From: Bacillota bacterium
Lineage (GTDB): Bacteria > Bacillota > Limnochordia > Darwinibacteriales > Darwinibacteriaceae
Length of the DNA stretch: 13,286 bases
Direction of reading: 5' to 3'
Assembly: GCA_012799115.1 (NCBI GenBank)
Contig: JAAZLY010000188.1
Span: 1-13,286, forward strand
Shown: positions 8,448 through 13,286 of the stretch, in pieces
Layout: each line of letters opens with the position of its first letter
Position numbering within the stretch: the stretch's first letter is position 1
Program-made: the position numbers and the translations under genes
Notes under the pieces: model-generated
The model's input: only the letters and a program-made list of their open reading frames with translations
Databases searched by the model: none
What the model was told of the DNA's origin: nothing

Positions 8448-8464
8448 CTAGTCCGCTAGGAGAA
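8428..8464 (+). repeat. alternative hairpin competing with the terminator
   Basis: TTCTCCTAGCG (8428-8438) is perfectly complementary to CGCTAGGAGAA (8454-8464). This 11-bp stem uses the same 3' arm as the terminator just upstream, so the two hairpins exclude each other. Confidence 0.6.
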
Positions 8465-8686
8465 CAGCTTGGAACCGTCTAATAGCAAGCTTGAAGCCAA
8501 GCGAATTTATGACCCGCAGAGACGGCAATTAGGGTAAGGGGTTTGCTTCATTCAAGCGCCCCTTTCCATGCCAGGATCCCTATCATCGTGTCAGATACCT
8601 TGCCGTTCCTTTTCTGACGATGTTTGCTTTCCGTCATGGGCGTTTGTCTCTTCTAGGGCTATACTGCTATTACCCATCTCAAAACA
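8465..8686. other. convergent gap between res and rep, self-complementary
   Basis: No gene is visible. Several short complementary segments occur: CCGTCT (8475-8480) with AGACGG (8520-8525), GCTTG (8489-8493) with CAAGC (8498-8502), GCTTGAA (8489-8495) with TTCAAGC (8550-8556), and AAGGGG (8536-8541) with CCCCTT (8559-8564). The last pair, followed by TCC, might act as a second weak terminator. The whole could be a small structured RNA or simply a terminator zone between converging genes. The part from 8570 to 8686 shows nothing recognisable. Confidence 0.4.
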
Positions 8687-9760
8687 TCACACAGCCCAAG
8701 ACGAATCATCACCATCGCATCCGTTTTTGACAACTTGTTCTCTCTCGTGAAGCCACAACCGATATTCATGAACGTTGGTCAACCCAAACATAGCTGCTCC
8801 TCTTTGCAGCTGTTCATCACGCGCGGCTTCCTGTGCAGTTTTTTCCCACCTCTTGGGCGCACCTTCCCCAATGAAGTACATGTAGTTTTTTTCAAAAAAG
8901 ACCCAGATTGGCACCTGCACACTTGTTCGATGATTGGAGCTTTCCAAGCAATAGGCGTAATTTTTGAAAGCCAGCTCAAGATCATGATAATCCATTTTGC
9001 TCAGGGCGCGTTCAATGGCCAATCGAGTTCGTTCGGTCTGCTGGCGGGTCAGATTCATTTGCAACATTGACTTTCGCTGCTGCCAGAGCTCTTTTAGATT
9101 CTTGATCTGGACCTCCATCCTTGATTGTAAGTCATTCTCTCCATGTTTTTCGGGAGTTGGACCTTTATAGGTATCTGTATCTCTTGTAGAAAGAATATCT
9201 TTAGATCTTGTTTTTGTAGAAGTCTTTGTATTTGTCTCACGTTTAAACGGGATAGCCTGTGCCGTTTGATGGGAAACAAACTTCGCTTCCTCACGAGCTG
9301 ATGCAGAGTTATCCACAGCCTCGGCTACCTCAGTGATCTCCTGGATACGGTCTACGACTGGCTCCCAGAACAAGACATTGTTGTAGACTTTGCCACGTGC
9401 TTTGATGGTTCTAGCCTCTCTAGTTACCAATCCCTGTTCAACTAAACGAGCACATGCCTCCTGGACTTGCCGTTTGGTTAAACAGAATGTTTCTGCCCAG
9501 TCATCGTAACTCTTCTGGAGTTTATCAGCATGGAACTTTGTTCTGGCACGCTGCTGGCCAGTTGTGGTGTCCTCTAAGACAGTTGCCCTGTACCAATACA
9601 CGATGTCTGCTAGGATGGTGATAGCGATCATGTCAGCCCGATTTCCGCGCTTGTCCTCTAATTGCACGTGTTTATACCAATTTTGGGGTATCAGGTTACC
9701 TTGTAATGGCAACATAGAGATTTTGTCGACTATGGGGTTTCCACTTTGGATTGTAGACAT
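8687..9760 (-). CDS. rep: plasmid replication initiator with winged-helix domain
   Basis: A 357-residue protein resembling the replication proteins of Gram-positive plasmids and phages that begin with a GN(L/V)IPQ-W-YK segment and a helix like ITILADIVYWYR (residues 21-58). Residues about 86-131 form a winged helix-turn-helix (FCLTKRQVQEACARLVEQG, then LVTREARTI, then VYNNVLFW). A Ser/Thr/Lys-rich linker covers about 150-215, and a helical C-terminal domain contains PIWVFFEKNYMYF. Such proteins bind origin DNA and help load the replicative helicase. The start is ATG 9760, chosen for the strong GGGAGGT site with seven bases of spacing; an upstream in-frame GTG at 9805 has none. The gene is preceded by an antisense-RNA-controlled leader and lies next to a partition operon, which supports a plasmid Rep rather than a phage replisome organiser, though the latter cannot be excluded by sequence alone. 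Confidence 0.85.
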   Translation of the reverse strand: MSTIQSGNPIVDKISMLPLQGNLIPQNWYKHVQLEDKRGNRADMIAITILADIVYWYRATVLEDTTTGQQRARTKFHADKLQKSYDDWAETFCLTKRQVQEACARLVEQGLVTREARTIKARGKVYNNVLFWEPVVDRIQEITEVAEAVDNSASAREEAKFVSHQTAQAIPFKRETNTKTSTKTRSKDILSTRDTDTYKGPTPEKHGENDLQSRMEVQIKNLKELWQQRKSMLQMNLTRQQTERTRLAIERALSKMDYHDLELAFKNYAYCLESSNHRTSVQVPIWVFFEKNYMYFIGEGAPKRWEKTAQEAARDEQLQRGAAMFGLTNVHEYRLWLHEREQVVKNGCDGDDSSWAV

Positions 9761-9790
9761 AAAAAGACCTCCCTGTTTTAAAGAGAAGTC
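9761..9790 (-). promoter_or_regulatory. hairpin that buries the rep ribosome binding site
   Basis: In the rep mRNA, GACUUCUC (from 9790 down to 9783) can pair over eight bases, two of them G-U, with the Shine-Dalgarno segment GGGAGGUC (9773 down to 9766). The loop is nine bases. The stem is followed at once by UUUUU and then the AUG, so it could either block ribosomes or end transcription. It competes with the long-range pairing of the same GACUUCUC to the 5' end of the leader. Confidence 0.6.
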
Positions 9791-9934
9791 CCAAATTGTG
9801 ACCATATCCTACGCATGATAACCCTAATAAACCTTGACGCAGTGTGCTTTTCAGGGTATAATAAACGCATAGTCGAAATGCGTAGGGGGAGTCCGAACCC
9901 GAAGAGTTGCAGCTCTGGGTCTGGGCTTCTCTTT
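9780..9934 (-). promoter_or_regulatory. rep leader with nested long-range pairings
   Basis: In the rep mRNA, AAAGAGAAGCCC near the 5' end (9934 down to 9923) is complementary to GGGACUUCUCUUU (9792 down to 9780) except for one bulged A. Inside it, CCUACGCAU (9886 down to 9878) is perfectly complementary to AUGCGUAGG (9816 down to 9808). The first of these arms can instead pair with a nearby AUGCGU (9871 down to 9866). The pairings are nested, and both 5' arms lie inside the segment covered by the antisense RNA while both 3' arms lie outside it. Confidence 0.6.
9834..9862 (+). promoter_or_regulatory. promoter of the antisense RNA
   Basis: TTGACG (9834-9839), a spacer of exactly 17 bases, then a perfect TATAAT (9857-9862). 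It is the best sigma-A-type promoter in the window and points away from rep. Transcription is expected to begin near 9869. No open frame with a ribosome binding site follows, but a terminator does. Confidence 0.85.
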
Positions 9935-9938
9935 TTTT
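9869..9938 (+). ncRNA. antisense (countertranscribed) RNA controlling rep
   Basis: A promoter and a terminator enclose a transcript of about 70 bases with no coding capacity. It lies on the strand opposite to the rep leader, starting near 9869 and ending in the T-run 9932-9938; the rep mRNA is expected to begin near 9937, so the whole RNA is complementary to the first part of that leader. Short antisense RNAs in this position control copy number in plasmids such as pT181 and pIP501. The 5' part carries AUGCGUAGG in a likely single-stranded region; the 3' part is the terminator hairpin. Ends are estimates from the promoter and T-run. Confidence 0.72.
9893..9938 (+). terminator. terminator of the antisense RNA
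   Basis: ACCC (9897-9900) pairs with GGGT (9917-9920) and AGAG (9903-9906) with CTCT (9913-9916), leaving a two-base bulge and a six-base loop; CC (9893-9894) and GG (9923-9924) can extend the stem through a mismatch and a wobble. GCTTCTC and seven T follow. Confidence 0.75.
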
Positions 9939-9943
9939 ATTCT

Positions 9944-9973
9944 ATTATAATATTGTCTTTAACAATAATACAA
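9944..9973 (-). promoter_or_regulatory. rep promoter with inverted repeat in the spacer
   Basis: On the - strand TTGTAT (9973 down to 9968) and a perfect TATAAT (9949 down to 9944) are 18 bases apart, placing the start of the rep mRNA near 9937. The spacer contains the inverted repeat TATTGT (9951-9956) / ACAATA (9962-9967), five bases apart, which could be a repressor site. Confidence 0.65.
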
Positions 9974-10082
9974 TAGGTTTTCCCAGATACTCCTTGATAG
10001 ATAGGCATCTATGTAGATTGATATATGGATGTCTATCTATTTATGAATAAACCTGTTTATCAATCAATGTAGATAGATATGA

Positions 10083-10118
10083 ATATAGCCAGATAGATAG
10101 ATTTCTACCTGGCTATAT
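10083..10118. repeat. 10-bp inverted repeat
   Basis: ATATAGCCAG (10083-10092) and CTGGCTATAT (10109-10118) are perfect inverted arms with 16 bases between them. The right arm runs into the tandem 8-bp array. No T-run follows on either strand, so a protein-binding or origin structure is likelier than a terminator. Confidence 0.65.
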
Positions 10119-10184
10119 AGATATATAGATATATAGATATGTGGATAGATAGATATACAGATATGCAGATATCCAGATATCTAG
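10115..10184. repeat. tandem array of 8-bp units (iteron-like)
   Basis: Eight consecutive 8-base units and most of a ninth keep exact register: ATATAGAT three times, then ATGTGGAT, AGATAGAT, ATACAGAT, ATGCAGAT, ATCCAGAT and a final ATCTAG. GAT is invariant at positions 6-8 of the complete units, while positions 3-4 vary most. It could bind Rep (iterons) or the partition proteins (centromere). The 8-base period is shorter than the DNA helical repeat, so neighbouring units face different sides of the helix. Confidence 0.75.
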
Positions 10185-10217
10185 CGTGTAATATTCAGAT
10201 TATAATCGTATATTTTT

Positions 10218-10862
10218 CTATATCTTATTGCTTAAACTCTCTAAATCAAGCGGGTTATCCATACCTGCAACATCAAGTAACACAGAGTAGATCTCGGCCA
10301 AAAGATCCCCTTGATCACGGTGCTCTCTGAGCCTTTCCATGTACTCATCGTTCTTAGATGCTCTTTCTAATCCCACATAAAGCATGATCATCCCAATGTT
10401 CCAAAGATGCTGGGCGTCCAGCGGGGAAATGCCGTGTGTATGGAAAAGATGATCAATTCCTATCCGCACATCTTCCGCCATTATTGAGACACTGTGCGAT
10501 GTTTTGCTCGAAAACCGTGCTGGTCGACGAATTAGTTTTGAGAATTGGCGCATTTCCGCCTCTGAAAACTCTACCTTGGTGGTAGCTATTTTCTTGGAGT
10601 CCTTCAAAGAATCGATTTTCTTTTCTAGATTCGCCTTATCTTGTTCCAACTCAGTAATTTTCGCTTGAGCGACCTTTAATTGATGTTCCACGGAGTCCTT
10701 TTCATCTTCAATCTTAGGCTCCTCGTGAACCTGTGCATTACTGCGTACATTAATCGTTTCCAAACTTATAGCGGCCTGCTCCTTAAGCTCTGCATCTACC
10801 TCCTTGTATAGATCCTCAAATCTAGACGCAGCATCTGAGGGCTTAGGACGTTTTCGCGACAC
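10218..10862 (-). CDS. coiled-coil protein in the ParB position
   Basis: A 214-residue protein I do not recognise by sequence. Residues 1-45 are charged and probably loose. About 55-105 form a coiled coil (EHQLKVAQAKITELEQ and the following Lys/Glu-rich stretch). The C-terminal half (about 108-205) looks folded and helical, with a basic patch KLIRRPARFSSKT (about 123-135) that could touch DNA. The start is GTG 10862, set by GGAGGTGA with six bases of spacing, and the gene overlaps the end of parA by 20 bases, so the two are surely co-translated. A small gene directly after parA normally encodes the centromere-binding partner, yet no ParB nuclease-like box or ParB HTH is visible. A ParB substitute is therefore an inference from position, and the adjacent 8-bp array would be its natural binding site. 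Confidence 0.72.
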   Translation of the reverse strand: MSRKRPKPSDAASRFEDLYKEVDAELKEQAAISLETINVRSNAQVHEEPKIEDEKDSVEHQLKVAQAKITELEQDKANLEKKIDSLKDSKKIATTKVEFSEAEMRQFSKLIRRPARFSSKTSHSVSIMAEDVRIGIDHLFHTHGISPLDAQHLWNIGMIMLYVGLERASKNDEYMERLREHRDQGDLLAEIYSVLLDVAGMDNPLDLESLSNKI

Positions 10863-11676
10863 GTGCCATCACCTCCGTGTGGATCAACTTCGCAACATTC
10901 AAGTATGCTCTAGCTACATCTGATGTGGGAGCATAGTCCAAGACAGATTGGCCAACAATGGCGGCTTCTTGCACTCGTACTGAACGAGGTATAAACTCCT
11001 TGTAGAAGGGAATTTTCCGTAAACGGCATATCTTATATAGCTCTTTAAGCATGTCTTTGGTATGGTTGGTTCTTGTGTCCGCCAAGGTGGGTAACACTCC
11101 AAGAATTTTCGCTTGGGCGTTTCTGTTTGTAGTCATGATCTCGATTAGTTTTAGCACATTGTTTAATCCCATTAGGCTCATGAACTCGGTGGCAACAGGA
11201 ATCAGAATGTAGTCCGCCACAGACATGCTGTTAACTGCTAAAATGCCTAATGAAGGTTGGTTGTCAATTAGGATGACGTCGTAAGCATTTCGTACATTTG
11301 CTAGTGCTTCGACGAGTCGACTTTCCCGATACTTTCGCTGATCTTCAATAGTCCATCCAGGCTCAGCGTGATCGATTAAGGCGACTTCAGCAACAGACAG
11401 ATTAATGTTAGCCGGAGCGACATCAAACTTACAGTGGGGAGCATTCCTGATAATGTGCTCAATAGGGGTTCCTGAAAGTATAACATCACCCATTTGTAGT
11501 TCGAGATCACCAGTATTAATACCGGCAGACCCCGTTAGACCACCTTGGGGATCAAAATCTACAACCAATACATCCATCCCCAATGTGCCTAATGCATGTG
11601 CCAAGTTAAGTGTACTTGTGGTCTTAGCTATGCCACCTTTAGCGTTAATTACGCTGATAATGGTACTCCTTGACAT
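10843..11676 (-). CDS. parA: ParA-family partition ATPase
   Basis: A 277-residue ParA/Soj-type ATPase that would bind the nucleoid in its ATP form and segregate plasmid copies. The deviant Walker A is NAKGGIAKTT (residues 11-20) with the signature Lys13 and Lys18; Ala17 stands where most ParA proteins have Gly. Walker A' is VVDFDPQGG (38-46) and Walker B VILIDNQPSLG (134-144). The C-terminal FIPRSVRVQEAAIVGQSV segment is the usual ParA/Soj nucleoid-binding region. There is no N-terminal DNA-binding extension, so it is of the short form, without self-repression by ParA's own HTH. It starts at ATG 11676 behind AGGAGGTGA, one base after the stop of an HTH gene, which may supply the regulation. 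It overlaps the following gene by 20 bases. Confidence 0.96.
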   Translation of the reverse strand: MSRSTIISVINAKGGIAKTTSTLNLAHALGTLGMDVLVVDFDPQGGLTGSAGINTGDLELQMGDVILSGTPIEHIIRNAPHCKFDVAPANINLSVAEVALIDHAEPGWTIEDQRKYRESRLVEALANVRNAYDVILIDNQPSLGILAVNSMSVADYILIPVATEFMSLMGLNNVLKLIEIMTTNRNAQAKILGVLPTLADTRTNHTKDMLKELYKICRLRKIPFYKEFIPRSVRVQEAAIVGQSVLDYAPTSDVARAYLNVAKLIHTEVMARVAKTS

Positions 11677-11677
11677 G

Positions 11678-11899
11678 TTACTTCACCTCCTGATCCTCTA
11701 AGTATCGGAGAATAGTGTTGTTTTGGAGGTATTTGTCAACGTTCTTTGCGGGGATCCTCCAAGAGCGGCCGACTCGGTAGCCATCTAGCTGTTGCGACTT
11801 AAGCAGATTGTAGACGGTAGACTCGCTTACCTTCAACCTTTTAGCAACCTCCTTGACGGTTTGCAAGTCTTCGTTTTGCTCATAAATTGCATTGTCCAC
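11678..11899 (-). CDS. excisionase-type HTH DNA-binding protein, first gene of the par operon
   Basis: A 73-residue protein with one MerR/excisionase-type winged helix: LQTVKEVAKRLKVSESTVYNLLKSQQLDGYRVGRSWRIP-type sequence, with the wing GRSWRIPAKNVDKYL. The start is GTG 11899, set by AAGGAGG (11907-11913) with seven bases of spacing; an ATG at 11923 in the same frame would put that ribosome binding site inside the gene. It ends one base before parA. Proteins of this kind are found as excisionases but also as small regulators. Here, in front of a short ParA that lacks its own HTH, it most likely represses the operon or binds the partition site (inference). Confidence 0.88.
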   Translation of the reverse strand: MDNAIYEQNEDLQTVKEVAKRLKVSESTVYNLLKSQQLDGYRVGRSWRIPAKNVDKYLQNNTILRYLEDQEVK

Positions 11900-12142
11900 A
11901 GGAAATCCTCCTTTGCATTCCATTTATTGCATTGAAGCATAGTTCTACGCATCATCCGGGATCTCCTGCTTTTAACCAAGTATTTCACAACCAATCCATT
12001 TTAACGCAACTAGCGGAATGCATGGGTGTGGTCATGGTGATTGGTTGCTTGTAGGGAATCAGAGCATACAAAAGGGTAAGTAGGTTAATCGTGGAATTGG
12101 TTAGGTATGGAGAGATGTTCCAAGGTCAGGAGGGGATGCTTC
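11900..12142. promoter_or_regulatory. divergent control region with repeated TTGGTT elements
   Basis: Between the diverging par operon and the 276-residue gene. TTGGTT occurs on the - strand at 11974-11979 and 11990-11995 and on the + strand at 12041-12046 and 12097-12102. The two inner copies lie in a perfect 9-bp inverted repeat, CAACCAATC (11988-11996) and GATTGGTTG (12039-12047). No strong promoter stands out on either strand; TTGCTT (12045-12050) with TACAAA (12067-12072) at 16 bases is a weak + strand candidate. Confidence 0.5.
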
Positions 12143-12973
12143 ATGATAAGGATTGAGGAATATATTGCACGGAGGAAAAAAGAAGACGGGCTTAATGAGT
12201 TTGATCTTGAAGTCCGCAGCCAGAACATGAAGCTCTGCGTGGATTACGTCTTTGAGTATTTTAACAACTACCTGAACATCACCGAAGCAGAGGAAAGGAC
12301 CGTCCTCCAGAGTGAAAAGATGGAGAAGTATCGTCTTCGATTTAGGGATTATGAGCCGGAGGTAGCGGATTGGTGTGTATCCATATACCGAGGATATGGA
12401 AAACAAATGGATCTGTCCATAGGGCGCCTTGTGAAGCAGGACGACCTATTCTTTCTCTATAATACCGATAGCGAATTTCGGGGACTATCTTATGACATCT
12501 ATACAAAGCTTATAAAGAGGCTTCCGTTTCTCAGGGAGCAGACGGAAATGCTTTTTCTTTTCATCAAAGACTATCATCGGATCCAAAGCCAGAGAAGTAG
12601 TATGCCTATAATTGCCCACGTGGTTGATGTTTGGATGGAAGAGACGTGGAAGAAACACCAAGTGAGTATCGCAGCCTTTGCCTCTGCTTGGATAATGAGC
12701 TTTTCGGACAATGAAGGTTTATGGCCGTCATCACATCGGAGGAAAAGTAAATATTCGTTCAGAAAATATGATTATGACCATAGGCAAAAAGGCAATCTCT
12801 TCGGTATAGACTCCTTATACAGAAAAATGCCCAAGAAGGCATTCATCAAGGGCAGAAAACAGGAATTCGAGATTATTTTCATGTACTACTGGCTCCACGA
12901 GATCGAAGGTGATAGCGAAGGCTACTGGCAAGCATATTTAGATGCAGTATTACCAGCATTGGAAGGCAAATGA
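12143..12973 (+). CDS. unrecognised 276-residue protein
   Basis: I do not recognise a family. The protein is soluble-looking, with no signal peptide or clear membrane segment, rich in charged and aromatic residues, and probably mostly helical. The N-terminal part, MIRIEEYIARRKKEDGLNEF, resembles the start of small helical proteins, and the C-terminal half has many Trp/Tyr/Phe residues (for example FMYYWLHEIEGDSEGYWQAY is near the end). A basic stretch with HRRKSKYSFRKYDYDHRQK lies around residues 203-221. The start is ATG 12143, chosen for AGGAGGGG (12128-12135) at seven bases; an in-frame ATG at 12107 has no such site. It diverges from the par operon and shares a control region with repeated elements, so it may be co-regulated with partition. 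It converges with the HTH gene at the right edge. Confidence 0.85.
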   Translation: MIRIEEYIARRKKEDGLNEFDLEVRSQNMKLCVDYVFEYFNNYLNITEAEERTVLQSEKMEKYRLRFRDYEPEVADWCVSIYRGYGKQMDLSIGRLVKQDDLFFLYNTDSEFRGLSYDIYTKLIKRLPFLREQTEMLFLFIKDYHRIQSQRSSMPIIAHVVDVWMEETWKKHQVSIAAFASAWIMSFSDNEGLWPSSHRRKSKYSFRKYDYDHRQKGNLFGIDSLYRKMPKKAFIKGRKQEFEIIFMYYWLHEIEGDSEGYWQAYLDAVLPALEGK

Positions 12974-13029
12974 CGGGTTCTTCTATGATTTTGACATCGA
13001 AGTCTTTGGCAGATCCTTAATCTAGATAC

Positions 13030-13286
13030 CTAGTGAATCTTGCGTTCCTTGTCATTAGTAGCGTAAAGTTCTGCTAAACCTTTGAACTGCTCCAGCGCCT
13101 CCTGCAGTTCTTCCTTTTCTTCTCCTTCAAGTTCCGTTGTAATCTCCTCCATGCCCTTGATCAAAGTGGTCACAGAGCTCCTCGGCCCACATTTAGCCAT
13201 ATAATCCCGCACACTTTCAACAGTAAAATGCCATGAGTTATTGATCTCATAGCCACCCAACTCGCCTTGTGCTATTAGTTGCATGA
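13030..13286 (-). CDS. second excisionase-type HTH protein (partial, 5' end outside)
   Basis: The frame runs off the window edge, so the N-terminus is missing; the ATG at 13284 is probably internal. The first visible residues, QLIAQGELGGYEINNSWHF followed by TVESVRDYM, match the recognition helix end and wing of excisionase/MerR-type HTH domains (compare LIARGELPGYKVGRSWRF-like patterns in that family). An acidic helical tail follows (EEITTELEGEEKEELQEALEQF), longer than in the HTH protein of the par operon. It could be a regulator or an excisionase. It ends 57 bases from the convergent 276-residue gene, with no clear terminator between them. Confidence 0.7.
   Translation of the reverse strand, partial: MQLIAQGELGGYEINNSWHFTVESVRDYMAKCGPRSSVTTLIKGMEEITTELEGEEKEELQEALEQFKGLAELYATNDKERKIH

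Larger units (their letters stand above)
9974..10217. other. AT-rich gene-free region, candidate origin or centromere
   Basis: No gene. The region is very rich in A+T and in GATA/TAGATAGA-type motifs on both strands. It contains the palindrome ATAAACCTGTTTAT (10047-10060), a 10-bp inverted repeat (10083-10118) and a tandem 8-bp array (10115-10184). Its place between the rep promoter and the end of the partition operon fits a replication origin, a partition site, or both. No clear terminator for the partition operon is seen here. Confidence 0.5.

Noticed and set aside
9990..10180. A CRISPR-like array in the GATA-rich region.
   Set aside because: Units are 8 bases with no spacers and no cas genes; it is a simple tandem or iteron array.
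10139..10330. A + strand open frame running through the repeat array.
   Set aside because: It is read from low-complexity repeats, has no ribosome binding site and overlaps the end of the 214-residue gene on the other strand.
11678..11899. An excisionase, implying an integrated element.
   Set aside because: No integrase or attachment sites are seen, and the gene is fused into the par operon, so a regulatory or partition role fits better.

Overview
The window looks like part of a plasmid, or an integrated plasmid-like element, of a Gram-positive member of the Bacillota. The reasons are purine-rich AGGAGG-type ribosome binding sites before nearly every gene, sigma-A-type promoters, GTG starts, and a rep/antisense-RNA/par arrangement typical of Gram-positive theta replicons. 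The genus cannot be fixed from the sequence. No rRNA, tRNA, CRISPR array, transposase or integrase is visible.

Left part (1-8447). The window opens with the 3' end of a RadC/JAB-domain gene that has lost all its metal ligands, followed by about 450 bases with no recognised gene. Then comes a closed transcription unit on the + strand: an extended -10 promoter overlapping an inverted repeat (784-807); a 65-residue XRE/Cro-type regulator; a 947-residue SNF2-type helicase; a type III Mod-like adenine methyltransferase; a type III Res-like helicase-nuclease with an intact PD-ExK site; and a strong hairpin terminator (8406-8447). Spacing is tight and mod/res overlap. This is a type III-like restriction-modification (defence) operon with an extra SNF2 motor and its own small regulator. 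The target-recognition part of mod is AT-rich and carries homopolymer runs, as if exchanged horizontally.

Middle (8448-10217). A convergent gap holds several self-complementary segments. The replication initiator gene follows on the - strand. Its leader is the most informative stretch: a + strand promoter drives a short RNA of about 70 nt with its own terminator, lying exactly antisense to the first part of the rep mRNA. The leader contains nested long-range pairings and an alternative hairpin that buries the rep Shine-Dalgarno sequence just before a run of U. This reads as a complete antisense-RNA copy-number switch. Upstream lies an AT-rich, gene-free region with a tandem array of 8-bp units, a candidate origin or centromere.

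Right part (10218-13286). On the - strand, an excisionase-type HTH gene, a ParA ATPase gene and a coiled-coil gene in the ParB position form a tightly packed partition operon. A divergent + strand gene encodes an unrecognised 276-residue protein, and repeated TTGGTT elements lie between the two. The window ends inside a second excisionase-type HTH gene on the - strand.

Together: a replication-control module and a partition module carry an accessory defence operon, which may also help retain the element by post-segregational restriction (inference).
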